Positions 35,035 to 48,429 of a DNA stretch of 64,000 bases are shown here, in pieces (positions within the stretch are counted from its first letter, which is position 1; every line of letters starts with the position of its first letter). Where the stretch lies: positions 31,236,536 through 31,300,535 of the forward strand of contig OY759273.1 of the NCBI GenBank assembly GCA_963662155.1, in the 5' to 3' direction. The notes under the pieces were generated by a model, which saw nothing but the letters and a program-made list of their open reading frames with translations, ran no database searches and was not told where the DNA came from. The position numbers were made by a program, and so were the translations under genes. This stretch comes from Lamellibrachia columna. Taxonomy: Eukaryota; Annelida; Polychaeta; Sabellida; Siboglinidae.

Positions 35035-35602
35035 TTGTCGTGTGGGTATTACGACAATCCGTTAACATTGATGTATCACGTCAACAAGGGACTGTACAGT
35101 CTGCGGACGGAGGAGACACGGGCTCAAATGAGCTATAGTTCCGTCACTCAAAAATTGACATTACACATGACAGCGAACACCGTGTTCACCATACCGCATC
35201 ACAGCGCGACGGCGTCCATGTTAGGATTCCGTAGACCCGTACCCCGTCATCGCCATCGACTCCCACCCTTCCGACTCGTCGTACCCCTTCCACGTCGAGG
35301 CCGACGATGTGGTGAACATGACGCAGGGGTTCGACACCCTATACGTCTACACGGACATCGTGGAGTCTCGTATAGTGGGTGACACTCTCGCGCCTCTGTT
35401 GCAAGCCCTTCTGATTAGCGGACGTCACGGTGACAGGGTGTCCGATCGTTTCACTAACGTTCACTACGTACCTCTGTTGTGCTCGAACTTCCACTCGATC
35501 GAGGTGGATATAAGGAACGACATGGGTCGACGCGTGCCATTCGAATACGGCAGAGTGACGGTGACGCTTCATTTTCGTCGACGCAGGCCCGGACTGTTCT
35601 GA
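35035..35602 (+). pseudogene. Minor capsid (penton-type) protein, one frameshift
   Basis: The segments match the Maverick minor capsid protein, a single jelly-roll forming the capsid vertices. In the first frame there are DNPLTLMYHVNKGLYSLR and HSATASMLGF. After a frame change near 35230-35300 there are GFDTLYVYTDIVESRIVGD, APLLQALLISGRHGD, FTNVHYVPL and PFEYGRVTVTLHFR. The 5' end lacks a convincing ATG near 35035 and probably lies further upstream in another frame. The stop overlaps the next start (TGATG). Confidence 0.85.
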
Positions 35603-35997
35603 TGAATTACAACGATTATTACGCGCGACAGGCTGGTGGTGCGCTGCCCTACTTCGCCGGTGCGCAATACCAGCGAGGTCACGGACTGGGCAGTCTGTTC
35701 GGCAGTCTGTTGCGCAGCGCCATGCCGCTCATCAAGAGAGGTGCCGTGGCTTTGGGTAAGGGAGCGTTGAAGACCGGCGTTCGCATAGCCGGCGACGTCT
35801 TATCAGGCCAGAACATAAAAACGGCTGCCAAACGACGCGTCACCGACGCCGTGCTGAGCGGTCTTCTGGTCCCCCCCGGTAAACGTATAAAACGACCGTC
35901 CGCAAAGGCGACATTCACTGCAGTAAAGAGACGCCGCAAGAAACAGACGTCCAAGAAACGAGAGGCCGACATATTCGACAATGGCTTTCGTGCATAG
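35602..35997 (+). CDS. Basic glycine-rich virion protein (adenovirus core/pVI-like position)
   Basis: 131 aa, intact. The N-terminus has GGALPYFAGAQYQRGHGLGS, then an amphipathic LFGSLLRSAMPLIKRGAVAL and GALKTGVRIAGDVLSGQ, and a very basic tail (KRRRKKQTSKKRE). The start shares bases with the preceding stop, and the end overlaps the major capsid start by 17 bp. Related Mavericks carry a similar protein just before the major capsid gene. The GG near the N-terminus could be a protease site, as in adenovirus precursors; that is inference. Confidence 0.75.
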   Translation: MNYNDYYARQAGGALPYFAGAQYQRGHGLGSLFGSLLRSAMPLIKRGAVALGKGALKTGVRIAGDVLSGQNIKTAAKRRVTDAVLSGLLVPPGKRIKRPSAKATFTAVKRRRKKQTSKKREADIFDNGFRA

Positions 35998-37298
35998 ACA
36001 GTCGTGCGAGGGAGTCAATACCGAGCTGGATCTCTTTACCATACCCCTCACTCAGAACTGCATCACCGACAGTCACGTTGTGGAACATCAACCCATGGCC
36101 TCTCTGGACTCTGGAGGACCGATAGAATTCCTCATCCCCGGATCGCGAGACGATTACCTGGATCTCGCCAACACGATGCTACACGTGCAGGCGAAGGTGA
36201 CGCGAGCCAACGGACACGATCTCGACGCGGCCGAACCCGTGGGACCGGTGAACAACTGGCTGCATTCGCTGTTCAGCCAGGTCGACCTCTACCTGAACGG
36301 CACGCTTGTTACCTCTTCGTCCAACACGTACGCGTATCGAGCCTACATAGAGACGCTGCTGAGTTACGGTCCCGACGCCAAGTCGACGCAGCTGACGAAT
36401 CAGCTGTGGTACAAGGACAAGGCTAGTCGCATGAACGCCGTCGAGCTAGTCGGCGGACCCGATCCTAACCACGGGTTCGTGACTCGACGAGAGTACATAT
36501 CCGGCAGTCGCGTGGTCGACATGATAGGTCGTCTCCACGTGGATATGTTTCTGCAAGATAAATTCCTGATCAACGGAGTCGACGTCAAGATACGACTGGT
36601 GCGTAGCAAGCCCTCGTTTGCGCTGATGGCTGGTGGACCCCACCTCGATTACAAGATAACCATCGTCAACGCAACCTTGTTCGTCAAGAAGGCCACCCTC
36701 AATCCCGCCGTGCAGGTGGCTCACATCAAGGCTCTCGAGAGGAACATGGTCAAGTATCCGTTACGTACCCGTCGACTGCAAGGTGTACTCCATTCCCACG
36801 GGAGCTCTGTCGCACACGCACGAGAACCTGTTCCTCGGTACCCTGCCGAAACGTCTCGTACTGTGCTGCATCGACAACGACGCCTACAACGGCGCGTACG
36901 ATAAAAACCCGTTTCACGCCAAGAACAACGCCATAGGCTTCCACTCGGTGTACGTGGACGGACGTCAGATACCCGTCAAACCCTTCCAGCCCAACTTCGC
37001 AGACAACCTCTTCGTCAGGAGCTACGCGAGCCTGTTCACCTCGACCGGTAAGATCTGGCAGGACGAGGGGAACGGTCTGACTCGCGACGACTACCGAGAC
37101 GGCTACACCTTCTTCTGTTTCGACCTGACCCACGACCAGTGCGACGGTCCCTGCTTCCATCTGGTGCAAAAGGGCAACCTGCGCATAGAATTTCATTTCC
37201 GAGAAGCGCTTCGGACCACCGTGAACGTCGTCGCCTACGCCGAATTTGAATCCGTGCTGGAAATCGACAAGAACCGCAACGTCATCTACGACTACTGA
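35981..37298 (+). pseudogene. Major capsid protein (double jelly-roll), one frameshift
   Basis: About 438 codons, normal for the Maverick capsid protein that host annotations often call 'F54H12.2-like'. Clear segments: ELDLFTIPLTQNCITDSHVV at the start, GGPIEFLIPGS, HSLFSQVDLYLNGTLV, FVTRREYISGSRVVDMIGRL, then after the break GALSHTHENLFLGTLPKRLV, NPFHAKNN and VKPFQPNF. The frame changes once near 36765, just before the Val-Asp-Cys-Lys segment. The ATG at 35981 has a good context and overlaps the upstream gene. Apart from the indel, conservation looks high. Confidence 0.94.
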
Positions 37299-37299
37299 G

Positions 37300-37581
37300 A
37301 TGGACACCCTGCAGATCGCCCGTCTACTGGCGATGGACCCGTGCACCAGATCGATATTTCGCGGTGTCGTACCCAAAGACGGACTGCCTGCGACGATAGA
37401 CGGCGTTCTACCTGCGGCCTTCGTGTGCAACACCGACGACGGCGACGAACCCGGCGAACATTGGATAGCGCTGTACCTGGATGCCGACGGACGCGGCGAT
37501 TACTTCTGCTCGTACGGCCTGCCACCACGTCACGCGGCCTTCCGTGTTCTGTTCGTTTCTCGTTTCTCGTCTCCTCGTTAG
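37300..37581 (+). pseudogene. Adenain-type cysteine protease, 3' truncated
   Basis: Starts 2 bp after the capsid stop. It shows TRSIFRGVVPKDGLP near the N-terminus, then PGEHWIALYL with the catalytic His and DYFCSYGLPP, where the family normally has Phe-Asp-Ser-Tyr-Gly. It ends at 93 aa, against roughly 180-200 in the family. The part that should carry the Gln and catalytic Cys is absent. The sequence after about 37540 is unrelated and soon enters the inverted repeat at 37690. A deletion at the right arm probably removed the end of the gene. Confidence 0.85.
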
Positions 37582-37689
37582 GTCCTTTGATCTCAGTTAG
37601 TATTGACCACTTTTAACTTACTCTTTCCTCTCAGTTATTAATTACCAGTTATTACTTACCCTGTTAATGACCGCTGTTAACGGACAGTC

Positions 37690-37885
37690 GTTCCTATGTC
37701 CACTATCGATGGCTACTGGTTATCTTTCGGTACTCCTATGGTCGCTAGGGGGCGCTGCGTACGGTTTGTGGTGTTCCTACAACCGTCAGGGGGCGCTCTG
37801 ATTGGCTGCGCGCGCAACCGGAAGTCGTTCAGACACATGGCCTCCGGATTGGCTTACTCAGAAACTTACACATACTACTGACGTC
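37690..37885 (+). repeat. Inner terminal inverted repeat, right copy (196 bp)
   Basis: Inverted partner of 22028-22223, with 4 differences. It begins 109 bp after the truncated protease. It holds the two AGGGGGCGCT words at 37747-37756 and 37788-37797. Confidence 0.96.
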
Positions 37886-39507
37886 TTACTAGAACAAAAC
37901 CGCAAAACGGCCTGGCGATTCTTCTCTTCTCCACCTGTGCGCACCTGATTTTTTAGATGACCGTCTTACCATTTTTAGATGACTCCTTAATGTTGTCATG
38001 GCCCCTTAAGTTTGTCTTTTGATATGACTCCTTACATTTAATGTTGCGATAACCCATTAATTCTATGAGATGACCTCTTTTGTGACGATGAGCTAGTTAC
38101 TTTGTTAAATGACCCTTACATAAAAAAAAATATTACTTAATTTATTAAAAAAAATCAGTTTAAATTATTTGAGATAACCCCGTAAATTTTCAATGTGACG
38201 CCGTACTTTCTTTGATGACCCCTTACGTTTGTGCTTTTGTTATGAATTCTTACATGTTTAGATTTCCATTAATTATATGAAGTGACCGCTTCATTTTATA
38301 ACGATCAGCTAAATACGCTTTTAAATGATCCCTGATTTCTTGAAATTATACTTTACCTGGTTTGGGAAGATCCCATTATATTATGAAATTATCCCTTAAT
38401 TTATTGAGACGATTAGCTGGTTCATTTTAATGACTTGTTACACTTTTTAATATGATCCCTGACCTTTTTTGAGAAGACATTAAAGTTTTGATGCGGTAAC
38501 TTAATTTGTCAAGATGATCAGCTAGTTAACTTGTTAATTACTTCTTACATATTTTGTGACGATCCTTTAAATTTTTGAGAAGACCCATTCATTTCATGAG
38601 ATGACCCATTAATTTATTTAACTTTTTTCGAAACGAACGTTCCATTTTATGAGATGACCCTATAATGTTTTGAGATGATCAGCTAGTTCATTATTAACCG
38701 ACCCCTTAATGACTCTTTTTTATATTATCATTTAACTTGTTTTTGATAAACCCTTTTTTTAGTCATATATTTAGTCATATTTTAAAATACTTTAGGTGCT
38801 CTTTAATCATCTAGACGAACATTTTAGTTCACTGAAATTACCCTTAACTTAAGTTTTGAAATAACCCCTTATTTTGTTCAGCTGATCCCTTATTTTATTA
38901 TTTTTGCGATTAAACTTAAGTTTCTAATATAATACCACATTGCATTTTGATATTTCCCCTAAGTTGTATGATATGACCCCTTAATTTGATCAAATGACGA
39001 TCAAGTATTTCTTTTTAAGCATTTTTAATGATCCCTTAAATAATTGTTTGAGATGATCCCTTAATTGAGTGTAGAATATATCTTTAATTTGTTGAGGTGA
39101 CCTTTTTTAATGACCCCCCCTTCTTCCTTACCACTCTGTCTGACTCGGTCCTGTTGTTTGCCAACATGTAGTTTTCGTACTCATAATAGTAATAATAATC
39201 ACCCTCATTGTCATCAGCTTCGTCACCATCATCATCGTCACTAAGACCGCTTAATTATCTTCATCTTGTTTCTCCTCATCATCATAACTATTTATCACCC
39301 TCGCCATCACCGTCGTTATCATCATTATTATTATTATCATCATCATCATCATAATCATCATCATCGTCATAATTATCATCATCATTATCATCGTCACTAA
39401 GATGACCCCTTATTTTTCATCATCATCATAACCGTTTATCAGCCTCAGCATCACCTTCTACATCATCATTATTAACATCATCTTCATCATAATGATTATC
39501 ATCATAT
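37886..39507. repeat. Right outer arm: degenerate GATGACCCCTTAA repeats and ATC tract
   Basis: 37960-39110 is made of loosely repeated units on GAGATGACCCCTTAATTT, often with GATCAGCTAGTT between them. 39180-39505 is ATC-rich with unique words that mirror 19413-19760. No genes. Confidence 0.88.
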
Positions 39508-39570
39508 GGTTTATTACATTACCGGTCGATTTATTATATTACCGGTCGATTGTTGCATTACTGGTTGTAA
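39508..39570. repeat. Right terminal satellite units (about 3 copies)
   Basis: TTATTACATTACCGGTCGAT-type units, the reverse complement of the array at 19084-19412. The right end has about three copies against about 17 at the left. Confidence 0.92.
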
Positions 39571-39729
39571 CAGGTGTGTGATTCGAGAAAGAATCTGGCT
39601 TATCATCCGATGTTATGCATTATACTTAAGTGATTTACTTGCGCCGACGACTAGACTATTAACTCTAGACTCAAAAAATACTATCTGATCATCATCATCC
39701 TAACTTTTAAATTAATCGGTTACAGTTCT

Positions 39730-39990
39730 AGTCTCCAAATTATTTTTATTAATTTATTATTGTTATTGTAGTTATTGTTATTATTGATGTTATATTATTA
39801 TTGTTGTTATTATACTTTTTATTATACTTATTATTATTATTATCAGTATTTTTATTATTATTATCAATATTACAATTAGTATTACTATTACAATTATTAT
39901 TATTATTTGTGTTATTATCATTATCATTATTATTATAATTATTATCGTTATCATTTACATCGACATTTATTGTTGTTATTAATTTACTGT
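39730..39990. repeat. (ATT)n/(ATC)n trinucleotide-rich tract
   Basis: Irregular ATT and ATC trinucleotides outside the element's right end. The minus frame gives Asn/Asp-rich nonsense. Confidence 0.8.
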
Positions 39991-40153
39991 GAACATAACC
40001 AGCACACACGCACTCACACAGTCACAATCACCAATCACTTGTTTTGGTTAATGCATTACGTGTTAAGGTATCTACGTTCACTGCCTTAGTGCAAGTCTTA
40101 GATGACTGAATATTACACTAAATATTAAGATAACGTGGGCATACATAGTAACA

Positions 40154-40417
40154 CTAATTTGTGTAGTTGCTTGTGGTATACCATTTACTTGAATTATAAA
40201 GAGAAAAACCAGTAGAGATGATTAAAGTTTTTGATAAGGCTTCATTAAATTCGAAAAATAATTTCCTGTTAGTTAGATACATGACAAGTATTTTTAGAAA
40301 TATTCTTGTTACGCCATAGTAACTAAATTGTTGAATAATATTGATATCATCAAAATCAAGAAACATATCTGTGTTGTTGCTGTCGGATGCAACAGATCGG
40401 CAGAACGCAACTCGCAA
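40154..40417 (-). pseudogene. LINE reverse transcriptase fragment (Jockey-like)
   Basis: The minus strand encodes MFLDFDDINIIQQFSYYG followed by YLTNRKLFFEFNEALSKT, the RT order of LDF-KAFD, the YGI helix and YL-NRKQ. Downstream residues are decayed and the catalytic YADD region is missing. Confidence 0.65.
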
Positions 40418-40559
40418 TAGCTGTCGCGTAGTGCGCCGCTGTCAGCTTCACCGTTCTAACACTTAACCCCGCAAAAAGGGAACACGGGACCACGGGTCAC
40501 TGTTTATGAATGGCCCTCGCAGCTACTCGTTTGGCAGTTGTTTTTATAACTGGAAGCCA

Positions 40560-40765
<206 letters not shown>

Positions 40766-40789
40766 ATCTGTATGAGACTCATTATAATC

Positions 40790-43717
40790 ATAATAGCTTG
40801 CTATGTCACCAGCGCGCAGCCGCAGAACGAAGTGTTTTCACTAAATCGTGTCTTTTTTATGTTAATTGTGCTCGCTTTCGGCTCGTTGCCTCATATTATG
40901 GGGCAACTACGTATTTTGTTTGCAATCTTACGGATTTGTGTTACCAGTCTTACACCACCCACGGTTGTCACCTATGCTCAACGTTTACCCTTTTTTGTGA
41001 TTCGCGTGCTATTTATATGGCTGGCGAACCTATTTTCTAATATTGCAAATTAATGGCAATACAAAATGCAATGGTTTGTGGACGGACAAATGGAAGTTGT
41101 ATCGACCAGTGCGTCTACGGTGACAGTTGGTTTGGGAACTGTTCTGCCCTGTTATTGGGGTATTAACAAGCGTTTCGACAGGTGAATATACAGTTTGTCC
41201 CCGCTATTGTGTGAACAGGTAACATATTTACTGCAGGCATCGGGTTGCACTTATATAACTTAAGGATATATTTACTGTGTCAACGAGTTGACGTAGACAT
41301 AAATAATACACATCAGAGGACCTTGTTGCTATATAATGTGGAGTTTCGATAGTAGCGATTGTAGCAATCACTTGTCTCCAACAGTTAACGATAGGAATTC
41401 CTAACATTGACACTGCAGGAATGTCAGTAACACGAAATAATTGGCGCCGCAGGAGTGGTCGCAACAAGAAATTTATTTGGAAATACTAGTGATTATGATA
41501 CACCCTTCCAGTCGAAACATGGTGGTGACTTTGTAACTAAGGATTCGGGTAACGGAGCCAACCACAGGCAGCCACAATACGCAGCGACTGATGGCATCTT
41601 TTCGCACACAACAATACTATTTTAGCGGAGACTCCGTACGAATGATAGAGAGTTGACACATATGCATATGAAGACCATCGGCGGTCGGCGGGAAAGAGGA
41701 TGACGTCTATCATGAGTCAATCGTGGGTCCTGAGGTAACCAAGGAACCCGATTCTTGATCTGCAGATCTTAGGGCAGTGGGGCAGGAGGTTCTGGTTGGA
41801 AGTAAGGTTTGCCGGTCTTGGTTCCACTCCTTCTCATTTCTGCAGCTTCTCCGTCTCATTCAGTAGGTAGTCTGTCTCGAAGTAACCTGTTGCCTGGTGG
41901 ATTGTGCGTCACAAAAGTGGGCGGTCAGTGGCCAGGTCGTACCACTCTGTGGTGTTGGTGTGGCCTTGTTTTAGGTAGGTCTTCGCCGTGTCTTTGTACG
42001 TCTTTCTCTGGCCGCCACGGGTTCTCTGACTATGGCTCTGAAAAGAGGATTTGTCGGGAAGATGGGAGTCGGACATTCGACGATCGTTGGTTTATCCTCA
42101 GTCAGGACGCTCGCGTTGGTGCGGCGGTCTTCTAACGGGATGCTATTTAACATTTCTCCCCGACCTTTAGTTGGCAGCGATAAGTGACCCAAGTTTCACT
42201 CCCATATATAGGATAATAATCACGCAAACAATCATGCTGAAGGGTCTCCGGTCGAGCCGGTATTAAAGCTAGTCGCCACGAGAGAGCCGCTTACGAACAA
42301 TAAGTAAAAGGATGGCGCAAATGCGTATATGTAAATGGTGAAAGGACCGGTGCAATACATCATTATAAAAAAATAAGCATTTATAACGCGACGTGGAACC
42401 GCGTAAAATCCTGATGAAATCTTAAGTTAAGATAAGAGAATAAAGAGAGGTCAATATTAAATTCAGATTAGGTAAAACCAATCAAATAAGTTAAGTTATA
42501 ATTAGGATGAGCTAAAACCAGTTAATGAGTTAAATAGGTCCTTGCCATTTACACAACAGTGCTACTATTAAAGTAATGCCCCAAAGGCAGCACGAAAAAG
42601 GCGTGTTTTTAACTATGACTAGAACGCAACAACGGTTTTCGCGTCTCTCAGTGCAGTAGGCAGGGGGTTCCACAGTTTAGAAAGGCTCTGTTTCGGTAGC
42701 ATTGCAGAGAGCGGACGTGGTCATTTTGTTAGTATGGTGAGTCCAAGGTATTTCATGATTGATGGAGGGGAAAGATTTTGTCAATTGTCAATGAAGGCCA
42801 CAATAAAATGTTATAATGATGTAACCCTGCATAAAATATTTTATGGAAACATGAGGTGGTGCTTCAGTGGAATATGTATTTCTACCAATAAACAAATCTA
42901 CGTGTATATTTTGTGTACCCATGATAGTCTAACAGAGGTATCTTTATTAACCAATGATTGCATAGATTGGCTCTAAAAACGAAAATAGGAATACAGCCGT
43001 AACCCCCTTTTCTAAACTATTATTTCGGGCCTCACAAGCCAACATGAAATATTTGTTTCATTGGTTCTAACTTTCAGTCACCAAAAATCAATAATGATCA
43101 CTTAAGTTAAAAAAAATACATTCTATAAAATGACTTTTTCTCTTCAAACGGATATATGTGAAGTTCCCTGCTCTCTGCTAAAACAGAATAGAACATGTAA
43201 TTACCCACTGTCTTTGTTCTATGCAGTGGTAGGGCGGTGTGAGGATCGGCTGGCGACTGACGTGCGACGGTGAAGAAGAGACGGCCGGCCAGAATATATG
43301 ATGTCGTTCAATTCAATGATTGGTCAAATAGTTAATCGAAGTCTCGTCGAACCCCATCAATTCCATGGAAACAAGAAGACAAGAAGCAAGCAGGCGCTCC
43401 ACAAAGGTAATCGTTTATCTATCTCTTCTTTCTGTCATTTCGATTTTACCGTTATCCGGCTTAAAGCTCCGACTTCAATTCATTTAGCCCAACGCGAATT
43501 AGGGTCAGTGACGTATATAGGGTCAATGACGTATATATGGGGCATCGGGTCATTGCCACCCTTTCGCTGATTTTATTCTCAATATATAACCTGTTGCGCA
43601 TCTACATGGTAGAATGATAAACTAATGGGTAACAAAGCTTGCCCCTCTCCTTGGCCTCCCTTTGCGAGACTCAAGATACGCCACTGATAAGGTTCGCTGA
43701 TGCTCAAATCTGGAGTG
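40790..43717. other. No gene recognised
   Basis: Several short ORFs without domains (41809-42135, 42734-42976, 43298-43570). The 41700-42240 block is GC-richer and could be an untranslated transposon tail, but no family is recognised. No tRNA-like or other RNA structure was identified by eye. Confidence 0.45.
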
Positions 43718-43721
43718 GGTA

Positions 43722-43776
43722 AATTGTTTATGTTTATGTTTATGTTTATGTTTATGTTTATGTTTATGTTTATGCG
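43722..43776. repeat. (TTTATG)n hexanucleotide repeat
   Basis: About nine perfect copies of TTTATG. Confidence 0.95.
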
Positions 43777-43834
43777 CAGTCGTTTTAAATAAAGTTATAT
43801 ACTGTTTTGCTAAAATCATCAAATAATTATTTGA

Positions 43835-43939
43835 TAAAATATTTTAGGTGGGTTTATGTTGAATATATATTGACCCCCAATATTTTAGGTGGGTATATAT
43901 TGAATCTATGTTGACCCCAGTATTTTATGTGGGTATATG

Positions 43940-44001
<62 letters not shown>

Positions 44002-44340
44002 ACCCCAGTATCTTAGGTGGGTATATGTTGAATATATCTTGATCACCACCATTTTAGGTGGGTATATTTTGAGTAAGTCTTGACCCCCAATATCTTAGGT
44101 GGATATATGTTGAATATATCTTGACATCCAATATCTTAGGTGGGTATATGTTGAATATATCTTGACACCCAATATCTTATGTGAGTATATGTTGAATATA
44201 TACTGACCCCTGAGGTGGGCATATTTACAATATTATGTTAACCCCATTATGTTAGGCGGATATATGTTGAACATATATTGACCCCATTATTTTAGGTGGG
44301 TTTATGTTGAATATATGTTGACCCCCGATATTCAACAGTT
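43835..44340. repeat. ~40-45 bp minisatellite with an internal (AT)n expansion
   Basis: About eleven diverged units, each containing TTAGGTGGGTATATGTTGAA and then TATATATTGACCCC. In the third unit the TATATAT part has expanded to about 60 bp of AT (43942-44000). This shows a microsatellite born inside a minisatellite unit. Confidence 0.88.
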
Positions 44341-45208
44341 TCCGACGTTTTATGCAAATGTCGTTTACCGATGCCAGATTCTTCAAAAGGAGCTACTCAA
44401 CCTCGTAAGTTAGACATTGTAGCCAGTTGCGCCACTACATGAAATCATGGTAAACTAATGGGTGACTAATATTGCCCCCCACCCCCCCCTTGACCTCACC
44501 CTTTATGAGATCCTAGATACGCCACAGTTTTTTTTGTCTCAGCGGATATGGGGACGGATCATTATTTATGTTTCCATTAGCGACATGGTTAACGTTGTTT
44601 TAATATTATTCGTATTTTTATTTTAATCTTCTGAAAATAATATGTGTCAATGGTGAATTATTTCTGTCAATCTGCTGGATTCTAAAAAATCAATATAACA
44701 GATGCTCCTCGTCAAATAGCCTCCAAAACAACTACATCATGTCTTCATGCACAAGGACAACCTGCGCACATTGAATAATAATGGGTCCTGCCACAATTTC
44801 ACACTTATGCAGATTTTTTATATTTTTATTTAACTAGGCAAATTTATAATATTTTTGAAGAAATCTCTCATGTTCAATTGCATTCTATTGTGAATAACCT
44901 TATTAAAAAATTGCAAGAAACACAATAACGTTCGTTTTTGTTTGAAACTATGTTACGTTACTGAAATGCACAGTTACACTAACGCAACAAGTCGTAAACA
45001 ACAATGGCGTTGACCAGGTAACAAATCGTTTATAACACTTCGCCAGCCATTTATTTAGAATTAATAATCAATTTGTGGCAGTACCGATATAGTGAGTGGC
45101 GCCATTGGTTAGTGTGTAGCGCTAGGGATCCGTCTCAAAATCATCAGCTCTTCATTTATATGCCATAAACCCGAAGTAAATCAGTGATCCGTCCCCATCT
45201 GTCATTTC
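44341..45208. other. No gene recognised; upstream of C1GALT-like gene A
   Basis: AT-rich. A pyrimidine-rich acceptor (CTGTCATTTCAG, ending 45208) precedes the first recognisable exon, so an upstream exon should exist but was not identified. Confidence 0.4.
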
Positions 45209-46921
45209 AGATGACACGTCTGTCGCAACAACGCTCCACGATCGCGTGCGAATTGTTTGCATTGTCATGATGACCGCGGACGGCTTGAACGCGGCGTCAC
45301 GTGACGTCCGCGCCACGTGGGCGCGTCGATGCAATGACGTCAGCAGCGTCGCCGACAGCAGGTTTCCGACCGTCGCCATCCCAGAAGGCCCAGACCGGAC
45401 GTGGCGCGCGATGCAGTACACCCAAGCGCATTACAATAGCGATTGGTACTTTAAGGTGGAGGACAACACATTCGTTGTCGTCGAAAACCTGCGCTATCTC
45501 CTCTCACAGTACAGCGCTACCAAACCGCTGTTGCTTGGCGACCCGTGGAACGAAGTCCGCCACAAGCTAACAGAAGGTTCAGTCGGGAAGCGTTGACGCG
45601 ATTAATGAGGCTGAAGGCTGACGGGAAATGTACAGATATAGAGGAATGCACTAAGGAAGCCGGAGTGAAGATAGTAGATACGAGGGACGCACAAGGCAGG
45701 AGCAGGTTCAGTACCTACATGACGCCAAACGGAACACTGGAAAAGGTGTGTTTCTTTCCTTTGCACTCGTTAAGCTGTGGGTCTGTTCTCGCCATAGTTA
45801 CTGTAATTGCATGCAATCAGTTTTATTGCAAAAGTTGCAATATTATTATTATTATTATTATTATAAGTATTAGTATACAAATTATACTTAGTATTATTAT
45901 TATTATACTCATCATCATATTTGAAGTCTCAGCAATGTCATGCAGTACCTATTGCCTCAGTTCATTCATCTGTCTAAATGACTACCTGGCAAAAGACAAT
46001 GATTAATGCGACCTAATGATCCTCGTACAATGACAGCAACGTCGCTGACTACCTATAAGATAATTAAAGAGCCATATTGTCCATTACAAAAATTACATTA
46101 AAACTGGAATTTTTCCTTTATTGCATTGTCAGTAATAAAATGGGTAAAACATGCATCATATAATAGTATCATACACCAGCAGCCGTTGCACCTGATTTGT
46201 TTTACCATTCTCACTAGCTTCCCGCCTCTCTCATCCGCACCCCCATTACGCACCCCCATTACGCACCCCCATTACGCACGCACACGTTAACTCTCGGCCC
46301 GTAAATAAGACAGTAATCGTCAAGAATAAGGCACACACTGCTTACGTGGGGAGGGGCTTATATGCATGTAAACTATTACACGATAACATTAGTCTTGTAT
46401 ATACATGTAAGTAATTAAGTAATTGTTTGCGTAACACATTTTGTAACACTTTAAACTACACTTACAATATACGATTTACTAAACATATTTGTACCTTCGG
46501 ATCTGATGCCGCAACTCGGTGGTGAAAGTTGTTTCAAACTTGCAGATGAAACTACTTTACGGCTACGTATGAGATAAGTTCAACGAATAGGCCATACGTG
46601 AAGTGTTGAGATACGGTACGTGTTGAGATACGGTAAGTGTTGAGATACGGTAAGTATTTAGATACGTTATGTCTTGATATACGTTCGGAACATAGCTGAA
46701 ACTGTATATTATGTTTGTTAAAACTGTGTGTATCCGTCATTGCCAGTGTCTTGTGTTGTCGTCTTCAGACCAAGGCCTCGGTCAGCGACTACGCCATTGT
46801 CTTTAACCAACTCTACGCGAGGCAGATGTACGAGTTGCACTATCTCCTCTACCACCTCAGGCCGTACGGGATCAAGGGACTGCCCAAGAACCTCAATCCG
46901 GGGTCCCTCAAGTACTTGTGA
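45209..46921 (+). pseudogene. C1GALT1-like (core 1 beta-1,3-galactosyltransferase) gene A, damaged
   Basis: Three recognisable blocks. 45209-45575 has VRIVCIVMMTADGLN, DVRATWARRCND and WYFKVEDNTFVVVENLRYLL. 45575-45745 has REALTRLMRLKADGKC and a GVKIVDTRDAQGRSRF end before an AAG|GTGTGT donor. 46769-46921 starts after CTTCAG and has YELHYLLYHLRPYGI near its stop. The DxD motif, normally DDD-T-Y, is EDN-T-F. The conserved Ser-Gly-Gly-Ala-Gly-Tyr segment is missing, with a frame change near 45575. Regions that are separate exons in gene B are continuous here. It is probably a non-functional or catalytically changed paralogue. Normal members act in the Golgi on mucin-type O-glycans. Confidence 0.8.
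46605..46672. repeat. ~18-bp tandem repeat (GTGTTGAGATACGGTA)
   Basis: About four units, the last ones degenerate, within the intron before the last exon of gene A. Confidence 0.7.
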
Positions 46922-47045
46922 TCCGGAGACCGTCAGGATTCAGTAACATACATCTGGTCCGGATATAGTCCGGACTCCGTCTAGTAAATGTAATCCTGAG
47001 ATTGCCTGGATTCCGTCAAGTACATATGATCTGGAGACCGTCAAG
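46905..47045. repeat. Duplicated gene A tail in the 3' flank
   Basis: TCAAGTACTTGTGATCCGGA with following GACCGTCAGGATT at the stop codon recurs about 105 bp later as TCAAGTACATATGATCTGGA plus GACCGTCAAGATT. A GTCCGGA-rich copy lies between. Confidence 0.65.
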
Positions 47046-48428
<1,383 letters not shown>

Positions 48429-48429
48429 T

